From NCBI GenBank assembly GCA_000310025.1, contig FN648707.1, positions 553,137 through 617,136 of the forward strand: 64,000 bases of DNA, written 5' to 3'. The position numbers and the translations under genes are program-made. The DNA is from Ectocarpus siliculosus (lineage: Eukaryota > Sar > Phaeophyceae > Ectocarpales > Ectocarpaceae). Below the pieces are notes generated by a model. That model did no database searches, had not been told where the DNA came from, and was given only the letters and a program-made list of their open reading frames with translations. Positions 52,665 through 63,481 of the stretch are shown piece by piece; position 1 is the stretch's first letter; every line of letters starts with the position of its first letter.

Positions 52665-54942
52665 CAATGAAACAAGAAAACTATGGAAAACACCTGCTGA
52701 AGGGATAGGGTACGTTGGAAACGCTTGGTATGTTACTGGTCATGTTGAAAGATGGATAAGGGTGATTCAACGTGCGGTGACTGTGCCCATTGTGGTGAGC
52801 GCATACCAATAGAGCCGAAAACGTAGTCGTCGGAGTTTTCCCTCCTTTCAAAAGCCTCCCGCCCCTATCACCTATGTATTCGGGTTGGAGGCGTGAAATC
52901 GGAGTTCCCCCCTACGAGCAGATCGTATTTCTCCCCCCTTTTTCGATTCCCGCCCGGGGGGAGGTTGGTGTCAGAAAAAGAACCCACCTCCCGGCAGTGG
53001 AAAACCTCGAACGATAACGGTATTCAACCCACCGAAAGGTCATTGAATAATAACGACAACTGCGCAATCGTTGGAGAATGAAGTAATCAATCTGAGCCGC
53101 GTGTACTTGAAAGTCAACCGGGCCACACAAGTTGTATGTAACGTTTCTGTCGCGTCACGACTAATCATGACTTACTTCATCCCCCCCAACGTCAACTTCA
53201 CCCTCCCCCGCCTTATCCACAAGCATGGTATTTCCCTCCGTACTATGCATACAGGTAAATGGCAGATTGGCGTTCGTCCGCCCAGTGATAGGTGTAAACT
53301 TCTTTTGCACGAATGCATTTAGCACAGCTTCAGGTGCCGACTATGTTGTCGTGGGTGTGGTGCCTCGAGACGATTGTTAGAACATTCACATCTGTCTTAA
53401 GGTCAGCCGGCTGTGAAGGCATTCGAGGACAAATTTCCACACATAGTGATGGGCACGAGAAGAAATTACGATGGTTCCTAAAAATGGTAGATAATGTGTC
53501 GGCGAGCAGTCAAAAGCGCTGCAAGAGTCACGTAACGAGGAACACACACAGGAAGTAGGTACTTGGCTTCGATCGGGATGACGGTAGAGTAAACTCCAGC
53601 CTAACGATTTCACGACAATATCAATTGGACGAACCCGAGTCGAGATACAAAAATTCAAGCGGGGCACAGCGGCATGGGAATAACAGCTCGTCGGCACCAT
53701 GTGTCTCCTTGCCTGAACGAAGAGGAAGATGGGTCGACTCCGATGTTCAAGCATACCATAGTGCCCCCGAAGTGATGTTGTGTCGTCGGAAGTCAGTCAT
53801 CGCCTGTTTGGTGCCACGTTGTTAGTACTTGCCTATTTTTCGTTGCTGTTCCGGTAGTAGAATGGAGCGTTTCGAGGGAACCTCCGATCTCTATTGCCTA
53901 TATTTCCGTTGTCTTTCTCTCTCTCTTTCTTTTCCCTGTTTCATTTTCTCGCAATCGTTGTGGTTCGTTCCTTCATCCCTTTTTTGACCGGGGTCGATCG
54001 TCTGTACCCCGGTTAGGAACCTTTTCCCCTTAGTTGTTTCCTTTTTCTTCTCTTCGTTTAGGTAGCAAAAACAAATCGCGCATGGGAGGAATTTTTCTGG
54101 TGTCCATTCTTTAGTTTTAGAAAGGTATAACCCCTTTGGGGCAGTTAGCTTGTGACCACGGCAGGCGGCGGCGTCAGTTGTACCAGTACTATACTATACT
54201 ATACTACACGGACATTAGAAGGTACTGAGCGAGACCGGAGCGGTTTAATGTGAAGACAACAACAACAACAAGTTACGGCTAGGAACTAGGAAGGTATGAA
54301 GGCTTGAGACGCATGTCGTCGCAGCTAGATGCTACACTCACACGGGTCATTTGCGATATTTCGTTCAACAGGTAGCTTCCGTGAGCAAGCGGTGACATGT
54401 TCATAACAGAACTACCATGGGCACTACCACCTCCGGTTCCTTTTACCTCCTTGGCAAGACTTCAAAAGAATGCCGGTACCACTCCCCCCCCCTGCGAAGA
54501 TGTCCCAAATAAGGGGTCTGCATTAGTGCAACACCATTATATTCGCGCATGTTTCAGGCATCTTTGCATTCATTGACAAACGTGAGAGAGATGCCATTGT
54601 TAGGTGGTATGATGACTACGACGAAGATAGTTTCTTGAGATTATGCATTGTTTGTGATTCTTGGATGGTAGCCAATAACGAAGGATTCATTATTCCCTGC
54701 GGAAGGAAGATTGTTGGGCATGTATCGGGTGCAAATGGAGTCAACTCGACACCCTCGAACGAGACGCTAACACGCAACTATCTCCATCCATCCGCCTTGG
54801 CCAAAGCGGTTGTTTTGGCGGGAATTCCACAAGGCCCCCATGTGGGTCTTGTATCGGCGTCGACGAGACACTTTTCGGTGAACCCACCTTCCATGATAGT
54901 ATGAAAATTGTACAAGAACATGCTTGGGGACACAAAAGAACC

Positions 54943-55522
54943 GTGCACGTAGGGTCAAACTTTCTACAGTTTTCCCAAACGACCCGTGGGCCGCGTAAGG
55001 GCACCCCGTTAGGCCCATGGGCAGTCAAATGGGTCACCCATGGGTCACCCATGGGCATGCCCATGCCCATGCATGCCCATGCCCATCAGCTGATGCCCAT
55101 GAGCATGGGCATGAGCGTGGGCAGCCCTCGGGTACCTCGTGGGCGGCCCATGGGTGGCCAATGAGAGCCCTTCGCCCAACCAGGGTACTCCTAGGCAATA
55201 GATTATCTACTTTGCAACGGGCACTCACTATATCGGTAACCCTAACCCTAACCCTAAACCCAAGCCCACACGATGCGTGCCAGGTTGGCGCTGGTGGCTA
55301 AGTTCTAGTTTGGTGTGAAGGTGGCTAACTTCTAGGTTGATGTCCCGGTGGCGAAGTTCTAGGTTGAAGTGCCCACGGTAGGCACTTGATGGGCCGCCCA
55401 TGGCCCGCTCATGAGTATGCCCATGGGTGGGCCATGAAGTGCCCATGGGCGGCCTATGGGTGACCCGTGGGTGTCCCATGGGCGGTTAAAGAAAACGACC
55501 AGTAGTGTGGGAATTTGTGCAT
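54943..55522 (+). mobile_element. Composite CCCATGGG palindrome element, copy B
   Basis: Duplicated counterpart of copy A. Ends GTGCACG and AGTGTGGGAATTTGTGCAT; arrays at 54985-55160 and 55390-55490; CCCTAACCCTAACCCTAA at 55237-55258; TTCTAGGTTG repeats between. Confidence 0.65.
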
Positions 55523-55738
55523 ACGCCCTTTCTTCACCTGGGCCGGGGTCCGATCCCAAGCATCCTCGTTTCCGTCCTCTGTTTTTCTTCAATAATGTTG
55601 GAGAGTACCCCCACGCTTTCACGGTTCTTTATTTTTCCTAGGCGGCCTTGGTCGTGGAGATCACGGGAACGTATATTTGTTGTACAATAGGGACTTTAAC
55701 CAAAGGTTTTGGCCAATCATAAAAGGATCCTGGCCAAA

Positions 55739-57006
55739 CCGTATTTCCCTCTACTTCTGCCCACGATGGGTGGCCCACTGGTATGCCCAACATGTTCACC
55801 ATGGTGGGCTGTGCCCCACGATGGGCTGCGCATATTGGGGTACCCATGGGCATTGTAGGCTTGCCCGTTGGGCATGACCATGGGCGGCCCGTTGTGACCA
55901 AAAATGCAGCCCATGGAGTGCCCGCCATGAGCTTCCCACGGGCTGTCCATGGGCTGCTCATGGGCGGGCGGATGATCAAAACCCCGAAAGTGTGGGAGAG
56001 CCATAGCAGGGGGGCGGGCGCGCTTCAACATGAACAAAAGGAAACAAACGTGATCCGTCTGGTGGACAGTGGGCTTCCGAACACTTACCCGGCCGTGGAC
56101 ATGTCCGTGGATATTTCCGTGGAAAAGGGTCCATGGACATGCTCCTGGACTTGTCCGCGGACGTCCACGTGGACGCGTTCATGGACGCCCGTGAACGTCC
56201 GCGGACAAGTCCAGGAACATGTCCATGGACGTCGTCCACGGAGATGTCCATGGAAATGCCCACGGACAACGTCCACGGACATCCACGGACGTCCGTGGAC
56301 GTCCGTGGACGTGTCCTTGGACGTCCGTGGACATCCTTGGACGTTCACGGACGTGCCACGGACGTGTCCACGGACGTCCACAGACGTGTCCATGAAATGG
56401 TCAAATAATGTACATAACCCCATTTGTACTCTGAGGCTCGCTGGTACGTAAGTAAGTCTAAGTCTGAGGACATGGTTATATTATCTAGGTTGTTGCGGGA
56501 ACGCCAAGGCGCATACATTGCGCCTTTCGTTGCATCAGTGTGGGCGGTACCACCTTCACGAACATTTAACTATGCACGCTTTCGCCCCACTCATAGCCAA
56601 AAAAAAAATCAACTTTGCTCTGCCCTGCATCATCAATGTCGCCTTTTGTGTCCTTTTCACCTTGTGTGTCATTCGGGCTTCACTGGGCGGGGGAGCCTTT
56701 CGTTACCTCCATAAACTATGTAGACGCATAGTGTTGGGGTTACTTGAAGAGGGGCCAAAGCGATTTCTTGCAAACAGACGTCAAGTCGTCCGCCTTCATG
56801 TCACATTGTGATTGACTCGCGTTTCTGTCCGTTTGGGTCGTTTTGGGTCGGGTTGTACCCTTGGGCGTCAGTAGCTATATCGTTCGTACAATATGTTCCA
56901 TCCGTTGAGCTCGTGTTATGTTCGTTTCACATCAATCAGTAGTTTTGTCCAAACAGTTAGCGCCCGCGCCAATTTCCGGCCCAGCCTCAAGTTCTTTTTG
57001 TGGGCT
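55739..57006 (+). mobile_element. 1.27 kb insertion with 4-bp target duplication CAAA
   Basis: The left duplication copy reads GGCCAAAACTCAG at 5651-5663. Here the same site reads GGCCAAA-[1268 bp]-CAAA-ACTCAG, so CAAA (55735-55738 and 57007-57010) is duplicated. This is an insertion into the right copy after the segmental duplication. It contains a loose CCCATGGG-type array (55755-55975), a GTCCACGGAC array (56090-56400) and about 600 bp of other sequence with a 97-codon frame (56518-56811). The termini (CCGTATTTCC and TTTGTGGGCT) show no clear inverted repeats. Confidence 0.8.
56090..56400 (+). repeat. GTCC-(R)(Y)-GGAC palindromic 10-mer array
   Basis: More than twenty near-copies of GTCCACGGAC/GTCCGTGGAC/GTCCATGGAC at roughly one helical turn spacing. 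A longer inverted repeat lies inside it: 56141-56164 against 56195-56218, 23 of 24 matching. All six frames stay open over it, so the ORFs here are artefacts of the repeat. Confidence 0.9.
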
Positions 57007-57007
57007 C

Positions 57008-59624
57008 AAAACTCAGCTTACGTTGTCCAAGTTCCTATGTCAAGTTTTATTTTGTCGTGCATTAGAATCCTGCTGAATTTGTTAAATTGCATTTTCAAAA
57101 TTTGAAAGCCCTCACGGGAGGCGGCGGAGAGCGCCATCAACCCCGTACATCAGACAGCATATCGTGGTTCACGACATGTGCCAGGCAGCACCAGAGCCGG
57201 CAGGGTGGGGGAGGGGGCGCCGCAAAAAAAACAACCCCCTCGCCGTGCAACAAATATGCACTAACTACCGCGAGGGGGGGGTGGTTAGCACATGGGAGAG
57301 GGGGAGAGAGAGAGAGAGCTAGGGGCTGTGTGGGGTGTTCCTTATTCGAAACACCCCCCGTACACCCTCGTTTCTTATGTAGTAGGGTAGCGGTGCTACT
57401 GATTTCTTACTGAGACGTTTCTTATATTGTGGCCCAGATTGAGCTGTGTTTCTTTACCCTATTTTCTTATTTTTCCTGGAAATTTGAGCCTTTGTTTAAA
57501 AAAAAATGTTTAATAATCGCGGGCGCTAACTGTACACTATGGAATCCTTGCACTCTAATATTTTATCTACACCCCCTTCGATCAGAGTTGGAAGTCGGGT
57601 TTCCTTTCTTGTTTCTTGCTTTCGTAGGTTTCCATCGATTCTCGAAGTTGTAGATTGCGTTAGTGCAGACATGATCATCGTTGAACGCAAAAGCGGGTAG
57701 GCACGTGGTTGCTAGCCTTTCCGGTGGTTTTGCGGCACTGCTGTTCGGCGTAGATGATGCAGTCATTCTTCGCGGTACTGTTTGATTTCCTTCTGCATGT
57801 TTTTTGCGGATCCTGCAGCCTAGAAAACGATATCGACAACACCACACATCATCAGTGGATGGTTAATTAATAGCATTTCCACGAAATTACCCCTTCTTGG
57901 GCCCCGCCGTCATCACCTTAACGTGTACCCACCGGACATAACGCATCACGCCGTGCCTCGCCTTCCAACTCTCACCCGCGCACGGGACATTTTGCTTTCC
58001 AACGATGTCATCCCTTTCATCCACTTATCACCGTCCTCGACTACTCTCGTTTGCGACTCGGGCCCCCCGCCTACTGGGGGCGGGGGGGTCCGTCGGTACC
58101 CTAGAAATATGTAACGCAACGAGTTAGGGTTAGGATTAGGGTTAGGAAGGAAGGAGCTCGTGAATGAATTGATTGTTGATCAGAGGATTGTAATTGTAGC
58201 GAGATCACGAGGTGCTGTGAGCCCCACCGGGCTCACTTCCAACTATCACTCAACATCTCAACTCTGCAGGTAGGCTGTGAAGTGCAGAAGACTGAGAAGA
58301 AGAAGTACAAGTCCCAGAGGCGGCATTTTGCAACGACATCGAACTCGGTCACTGCCTCAACAGACTTCGGTCTGCACAGACCTCGGTCTGAACATCACAC
58401 AGACTTCTGTCTAGAACCCTGCATAAAGGCTGAACCATGTAGTATCGTAGCAGGATTGTCGCACATTCTTCACCCTGTAGTGGTGGCATCACCACCCTTG
58501 CGCCTAGGAAACAGACCTTTTGCTCTCGCGAGTCCCGAAGATCTTTGTGACGTATCACGGGGCGTGGAACGACCGCTCATTCTTCATGGACGATTTAACC
58601 TGTTGCCGACGTTGTCTCGACCGTTGCAAACCCTTTCCGCTGGCTCCCACCCCCACAGATCTCCTTCTCATACTGTGGCCCTTATGCTTCGTCGCGGCCA
58701 TTCAGCAAGATCCCCACCTCAAGCCTCGCACCTTCAAGAAGTCCGTCACCAGGGGGGCCGAACGCGCTGCGAGCGTTTCCAGATCGATCGCGCGTGCGGC
58801 GCCCATCCGACCCTCCAGCACAAAGAGCCATGCGGGCGCGGTAGATGGCTTCGAAGGCCAAGAAGAAGTGCCCGCATGGGAGCGACAACCCGCTCTACGA
58901 CAACAGGCCCCCCAGTCAGCCACCAACTGGCAGGACGCGCGCCGCTCCTGACCTCATCCCCAGAGGAGCGCGAAGTGTTTACCCCTTGGGGCCAAGCAAA
59001 CACCACGAAATGTGAAGGGATAAATGTCAGAACTTTGAAAGAGGGGGAACCAAGAAGATAGAGGCGAATAGCCCTTGCCGCATAGGGCAAAACGCGTTGT
59101 CGCTGGCCGGTGGTTCCAGGAGTAGCGGAGAACGTAGTCATGTAAAGCTTGACGGTTGTGCTCGAAATTGCAGGTTGGGCTGTGTTTCAATAGCCCTGTG
59201 TCAGAATGGAAATAGCGTTGATTCCAGATTCATGGCGCGATCTTCACGTATCAATGATGCCTTAACAGCTGCTTCTTGGCCGATTCGTTCTGGTGTAGCT
59301 TGTGCTTGCACCAGAAACGGTTTGGGCATCTTTTGCTCGGGTGCTCCTTGTCGTGTGATTTTTTGTTTGTTTGAGTCGGTGCGATCGATCCCACAGTCAC
59401 CTCTTCATCGTTTTCCCTTCCTTGTCCCGTAGCTCTGTTTCGTTGATGCACGTGGCGTGCTGACAATACCTTCCTTCCTGCCTGGCTGACACGAAACGAC
59501 TTCGTTCTTCTGATGGAAAACAATCCACGAACAACATCTACCCATTTTTGCCGCCTGGGGAGCTCCTTGCGAAGAGAATAGCCTTTACGCCGGCTTTGAA
59601 GGTAGCCTTGTTGGAGGGGGGGGG
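57008..59624 (+). pseudogene. Truncated 5' end of gypsy-1 in the right duplication copy
   Basis: Near-identical to 5655-8272. The gag start is ACG (59491) in place of ATG. The frame TKRLRSSDGKQSTNN, IYPFLPPGELLAKRIA, FTPALKVALLEGG ends in the G-run at 59616-59624. No later gag, NADAR or pol sequence follows. Confidence 0.85.
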
Positions 59625-61250
59625 GCATACCACACGGCGGTGTACATATTATGTACGTATATGGATCGAATTTATCGAAATGAGGGCGCCGAATGATGCT
59701 TTCCTGCAGACGGGGTAGAGGGTACGGTATCGGGTCGGCATAGGCGGGTTTAGAGTATGGGACGTGCGCAGTTGACACAAGATTGGATTGTGGAATTAAT
59801 TCCAACGCCTTGATTTCGTCAGGGTATCCTTTGCACTCGGCCCTGGTGACGAGTGTTCGCGGGGTCGCAAACAGAACTGAGTGTAATGAAAAATTGTATG
59901 TTGTTTTCTCAAGCACTACATACTGTACGGTGATTGAATTCGGGACCTACGATCGCGACGAAAGGGCACTCACTAAACAACGATCGTGTAGTGTTGGTTT
60001 CGTTGACCGAACAAGAGGATCGACACGTTTTACGGCATTGGGTAGGCTGGATGACTTAGGACTTGGTCGTGGTGTTATTCTTGTGTTCCTGCGGGAATTG
60101 TACATTTTGAGTTCTTCGAGAGGTAAGCGAGCCTGAGAAACGAGCGAACGCACGTTGGTGCTCGCATTTGCTGTCATGGAGACTACTCTTGTCATGTTTG
60201 TTTGATGGCGCTCGTGTTGTGTCTATATCTCGTTCACCAATTCGCAAATTGTTGACTTTGTTTAGTTTCTATTGTATAGTCCGTAAGGGAACCCAACCTA
60301 TTTTGATATCGACCATGTGTCGACTGATATTGAAAGAAACCGCAAGAGCACCAGAACCTTCACACGAGACGCACAAGACCAGTCGGAAGGCATCGGGACG
60401 AACAGAAATCGTTGATTCTCGCACTGGGCGGCAGTAGCGGCTGCTCGAAACATACATATCATGACTCTACCTCCACACGCCCCATTGGAGTCAAGAAGAT
60501 ATTTCACACCAGTATTAAATTCAGGTCGAAAGAGCCAAGACGTAGGCGCTCAAGGAAGGCCAGTTTAGCATTCCAACTGCGCGTAAGAACTTTATCCGTA
60601 GCGGACACCATGAAGAGGCGTCCTGTGTGCTGGCACATTCAGGGTTGCTTCTTGGATGGTGATATCAAGAATCGTAGCAATGGCTTACAGTGCAATCTCG
60701 GCAAAAAATCCGCAAATTTGACCGAAACGTGTCTTGTACTCACCTTATGCCCCAATCTCCCGAACTGCGGCGTGACAGCAGCAGCTGATGTCACTACCTA
60801 CTGCTGACGACCCGCCGTTCAGAGATTTTCGGTCCGTGGCGGTGAGCACAAGCAGTACAAGATACTGGGCGTTTGTCACTGTTGCGGAGATTTGCGGAGA
60901 TTATAGGCCATTGCTACGATCCTCGATATCACCACCAAAGTATTATGCTATTGCGCGCAGCAATCCCTGAAGACCCTTCCTTGGTGAAGACTCACTTGTT
61001 GATTCGTCTCTTTGGGCTCTAGTGCATCCGGTTTCCTTTCTCTTTGTGGTAGACTGAGCATTCGGGGGCAGACCAGCTCCCTCTACATAGTCCCCTCCTT
61101 ATCCTTCAATCGGGAGCTACATCTTCCGCACTTTCCTCTGGGCATTAGCCGGCACTACCGGTGGCACTTTCGTACACATTCAAATACCACAAAACTAGCC
61201 CACCCTGGAGGTTCTCAAACGCAGATACTTAAAACTCGGAACTTGATAGT
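59625..61250. other. No recognisable gene
   Basis: Unique sequence between the duplication end and the antisense gypsy. ORFs up to 221 codons (59251-59916 minus, largely within the duplicated part) show no motif. Confidence 0.4.
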
Positions 61251-61289
61251 TACTTGTCGAATCCCAAAATGAGAACACTGTAACGTGGC

Positions 61290-61430
61290 GGTCTAGGGAT
61301 CTTGCCTAACCACCCGAAATCATCGTGCGTTTTGCGCCAGAAAAAGGCGCCCACAGGTTGAGGAGTGGCAAAGCGACGGTCCCATGCAGAACGAGGGACG
61401 AGCGAGCAGCCCGAAGGCAAGGCTCTTTCC
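61290..61430 (-). pseudogene. pol: SH3/Tudor-like tail of gypsy-2
   Basis: SLVPRSAWDRRFATPQPVGA then FFWRKTHDDFGWLGKI and PRYSVLI correspond to gypsy-1 DLVLHETWLRRFSNSPLPVG, ARLWYKARDGLWWTGRI and GSYICRF. Here the block follows a chromodomain, so the two domains were originally in series. Confidence 0.6.
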
Positions 61431-61539
61431 CCTTTTTGGACGCGCCAATGTTCGGGTGGCCGCACCCATGCCCATCGCACGATAACAGCGATTCGTTTGT
61501 CAATGTAGGTCATGCGAACCCGCCCAGTACCGGAGAATG

Positions 61540-61750
61540 TGCTGCTTGGAGTGCTGTAGATCCATCTCATGCTCCCAAGAAGGGCGAAGAAGACCTTTCA
61601 ATGTGTCTGGTACAAGACAGCCATGGTGCCACCACGACCACGACCGGATGGTGTCCGCCAACGCTTTCAACCCCGAGAAGTTCGACCGGAGTCGACACGT
61701 CGTCTTCCGTAACATGGTAGAGGGGAGAGTTGTTCGCATAAGAGGTCAGC
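61540..61750 (-). pseudogene. pol: Chromodomain of gypsy-2
   Basis: The frame from 62067 gives SPLYHVTEDDVSTPVELLG then VESVGGHH. After a frame slip, LKGLLRPSWEHEMDLQHSKQ and HILRYWAG follow. VE-x-x-x-GH, K-G-x-x-x-x-x-W-E-x-E-x-D-L and ILRYW are the chromodomain landmarks; in chromoviruses this domain directs integration to marked histones. One stop (TGA at the usual W of WKG) and a slip break it. No equivalent is visible in gypsy-1. Confidence 0.7.
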
Positions 61751-61925
61751 ACGTAGGGGGTAGGATCGGAAGGCAGAAATCGTGGCAGATCATCGCTGTC
61801 ATGCGGGTTAGCGCAAGGCTTGCAACGCACAACTGACACGCGACGTTTCGAGTCTTGGCCCGGCAGGCCCGACGGGAGATCCACGTAGAGCAACATCACG
61901 GGACAAGGGACGGCCATCGGGGGCG

Positions 61926-62246
61926 TCAGGACACGGACCCACAGCCAAAACTTTGAACGTGCCAGTCCAGAGCAAAGACAGCTCGTCTTGTGAACATTAT
62001 CATCCGGGCCTGAACGAGCCCCTTGGCTAATGGTGGATTCGGAGTTGCATACCCAAACCCAGTGCAAGAGCCAAGCCTAAGGAAAGCGTCCGAAAGAGTG
62101 GAATTTCGCTGCTCGATCCGTGAAACGGACAAGTCGTGCTGTGCATGCACCAAGGCGAAAGAACGGCGTTGGCGATCAGTAGCAATATTACGATTCAAGC
62201 ATTTGTGGCCGCGAGCATAGGGATGCTCAAAGGCAGTCATCGTCAA
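61926..62246 (-). pseudogene. pol: Gypsy-2 integrase C-terminal part
   Basis: FEHPYARGHKCLNRNIATDR, QRRSFALVHAQHDLSVSRIE and QRNSTLSDAF align with gypsy-1 FDHPTVGGHQSLARDQ, DRQRRAYDLVREYNALNISR and VERRNSSLLDAI, confirming that the two elements are of one lineage. Confidence 0.8.
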
Positions 62247-62790
62247 ACGCGGTTCGATTCATGTGCACCTCTTTGGGCGCAAACCAGTAGCTACACCAAC
62301 CGAACTTGGTAGCGAACTCGGCGTGCGGCAGATGAGGGTCGCAACCATCTTGCCTGTAGTTGACGACCATGGTAGCTGACATCTGAGCTATGTGTGATTG
62401 ATACGCTCCACACACCCATTACCGAGGCAAGAGCTAAGTAGATTTTGCGAATAGTAAGACGGACGTACACAGCTTGCGGCAGTTTAGAACGAAACTGACA
62501 GCCGTTGTCAGAAACGAGACTCAACGGGCAACCCCACAAAGGGATATACCGGTTCATAAGGGCCTTCGGCGGTGAATTTTGCAGCCGTAACCGCGTACAT
62601 GTATGTGTTTCCACGTGGTGTCAACAGAAGAAGACCGAAGCAGTCGACACTCACCGACATACCAATGTCCGAAGGCAAAGGACGGCACAGAGTAGGCCAT
62701 CGAGAAGTCTGACGAGATGATTTTCGGGCTTGGCATCACAAACAATGCCGCACCCACCACTTCGTGCATACCCTCATGCCAACCCACCAA
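62230..62790 (-). pseudogene. pol: Gypsy-2 integrase core
   Basis: Pieces in several frames: a D1 region equivalent to VSVDCFGLL-type reading near 62640, RYIPLWGCPLSLVSDNGCQF (second Asp, 62500-62560), and PHLPHAEFATKFGW (62290-62330), matching gypsy-1 YMTKWGCPTTLLSDNG and LPHVEFAYNN. The frames are broken between motifs, so the Glu block is not cleanly readable. Confidence 0.75.
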
Positions 62791-63022
62791 TAAAAACGTT
62801 CCAGCATGCTAAGCGTGCGAGTGGCACCGCGGCGGCAGGACGGGTCGGCCTGGCAGACTGGCATGATTCACGGACGCATGAGCATGGGAACATAAATCCG
62901 GATAGGTTCATCGTTGAGGAGGCCAGCAGCACGTCTGCCGGGACGTGTGGATGTAGGAAACGGGGGCGCGGTCGGCTTGCGAACAAGTAAGACCAAATTC
63001 ATCATCGTCAACGTGTACCCGG

Positions 63023-63481
63023 TCAGTCACGAATCTCCAACAAAGAAGGCCGAGCGGACGGAATATGATCCATCCAATCCGAAGGGAGGACCGGAAGCCG
63101 ACCCAGAATGATGAAACGAATTGCTGCATCACACACAGATTCGTTGCGGTGCTCGCGAGCCCAATCAGTATGCGAGAAACGCTCGACAGACGCCCGGACG
63201 TCCAGGTCCGCCGACGAATGAAATGGGGCCTCAATAGAAGAGGGGGCCGACTCTTGAGGCGTCGACTCCAACCCTTCAGAAGGTAGAGCAATGGATACCG
63301 AAGGCGAATTCGCGCGAGCGGTCGAAACTAAACTCGGTGGAGACTCCGAAGAGTCGGAGGCAGCAGAATATTGCAGAGTAGGACCAACCGAAGTTGCAGT
63401 ACGCGTCAGAGACACAGAATCCAATCCACGAGTCAGAGCGCGGAAGGAGTTGGGGATAAACCACCAGTACAAGCTGTCCAA
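63023..63481 (-). pseudogene. pol: Gypsy-2 spacer before integrase
   Basis: A 152-codon frame ending ADLDVRASVERFSHTDWARE then HRNESVCDAAIRFIILGRL. It parallels gypsy-1 14086-14280 (DLDTSHLRACVQTVSTVDWV). This conserved helix-like block between RNase H and integrase has no name that I know. Confidence 0.6.

Larger units (their letters stand above)
51317..59624 (+). repeat. Right copy of the ~8 kb direct segmental duplication
   Basis: Partner of 1-8272 in the same orientation. It lacks the counterpart of 1159-2530; the junction at about 52665 shares ATG/AATG with both sides. It contains an extra element at 55739-57006. It ends in a G-run within the first 45 codons of gag, followed by unrelated sequence. 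Confidence 0.9.

Noticed and set aside
55783-56451. 222-codon ORF over the palindrome arrays
   Set aside because: All six frames stay open over the 10-mer arrays because the word lacks stop codons; there is no protein-like composition.
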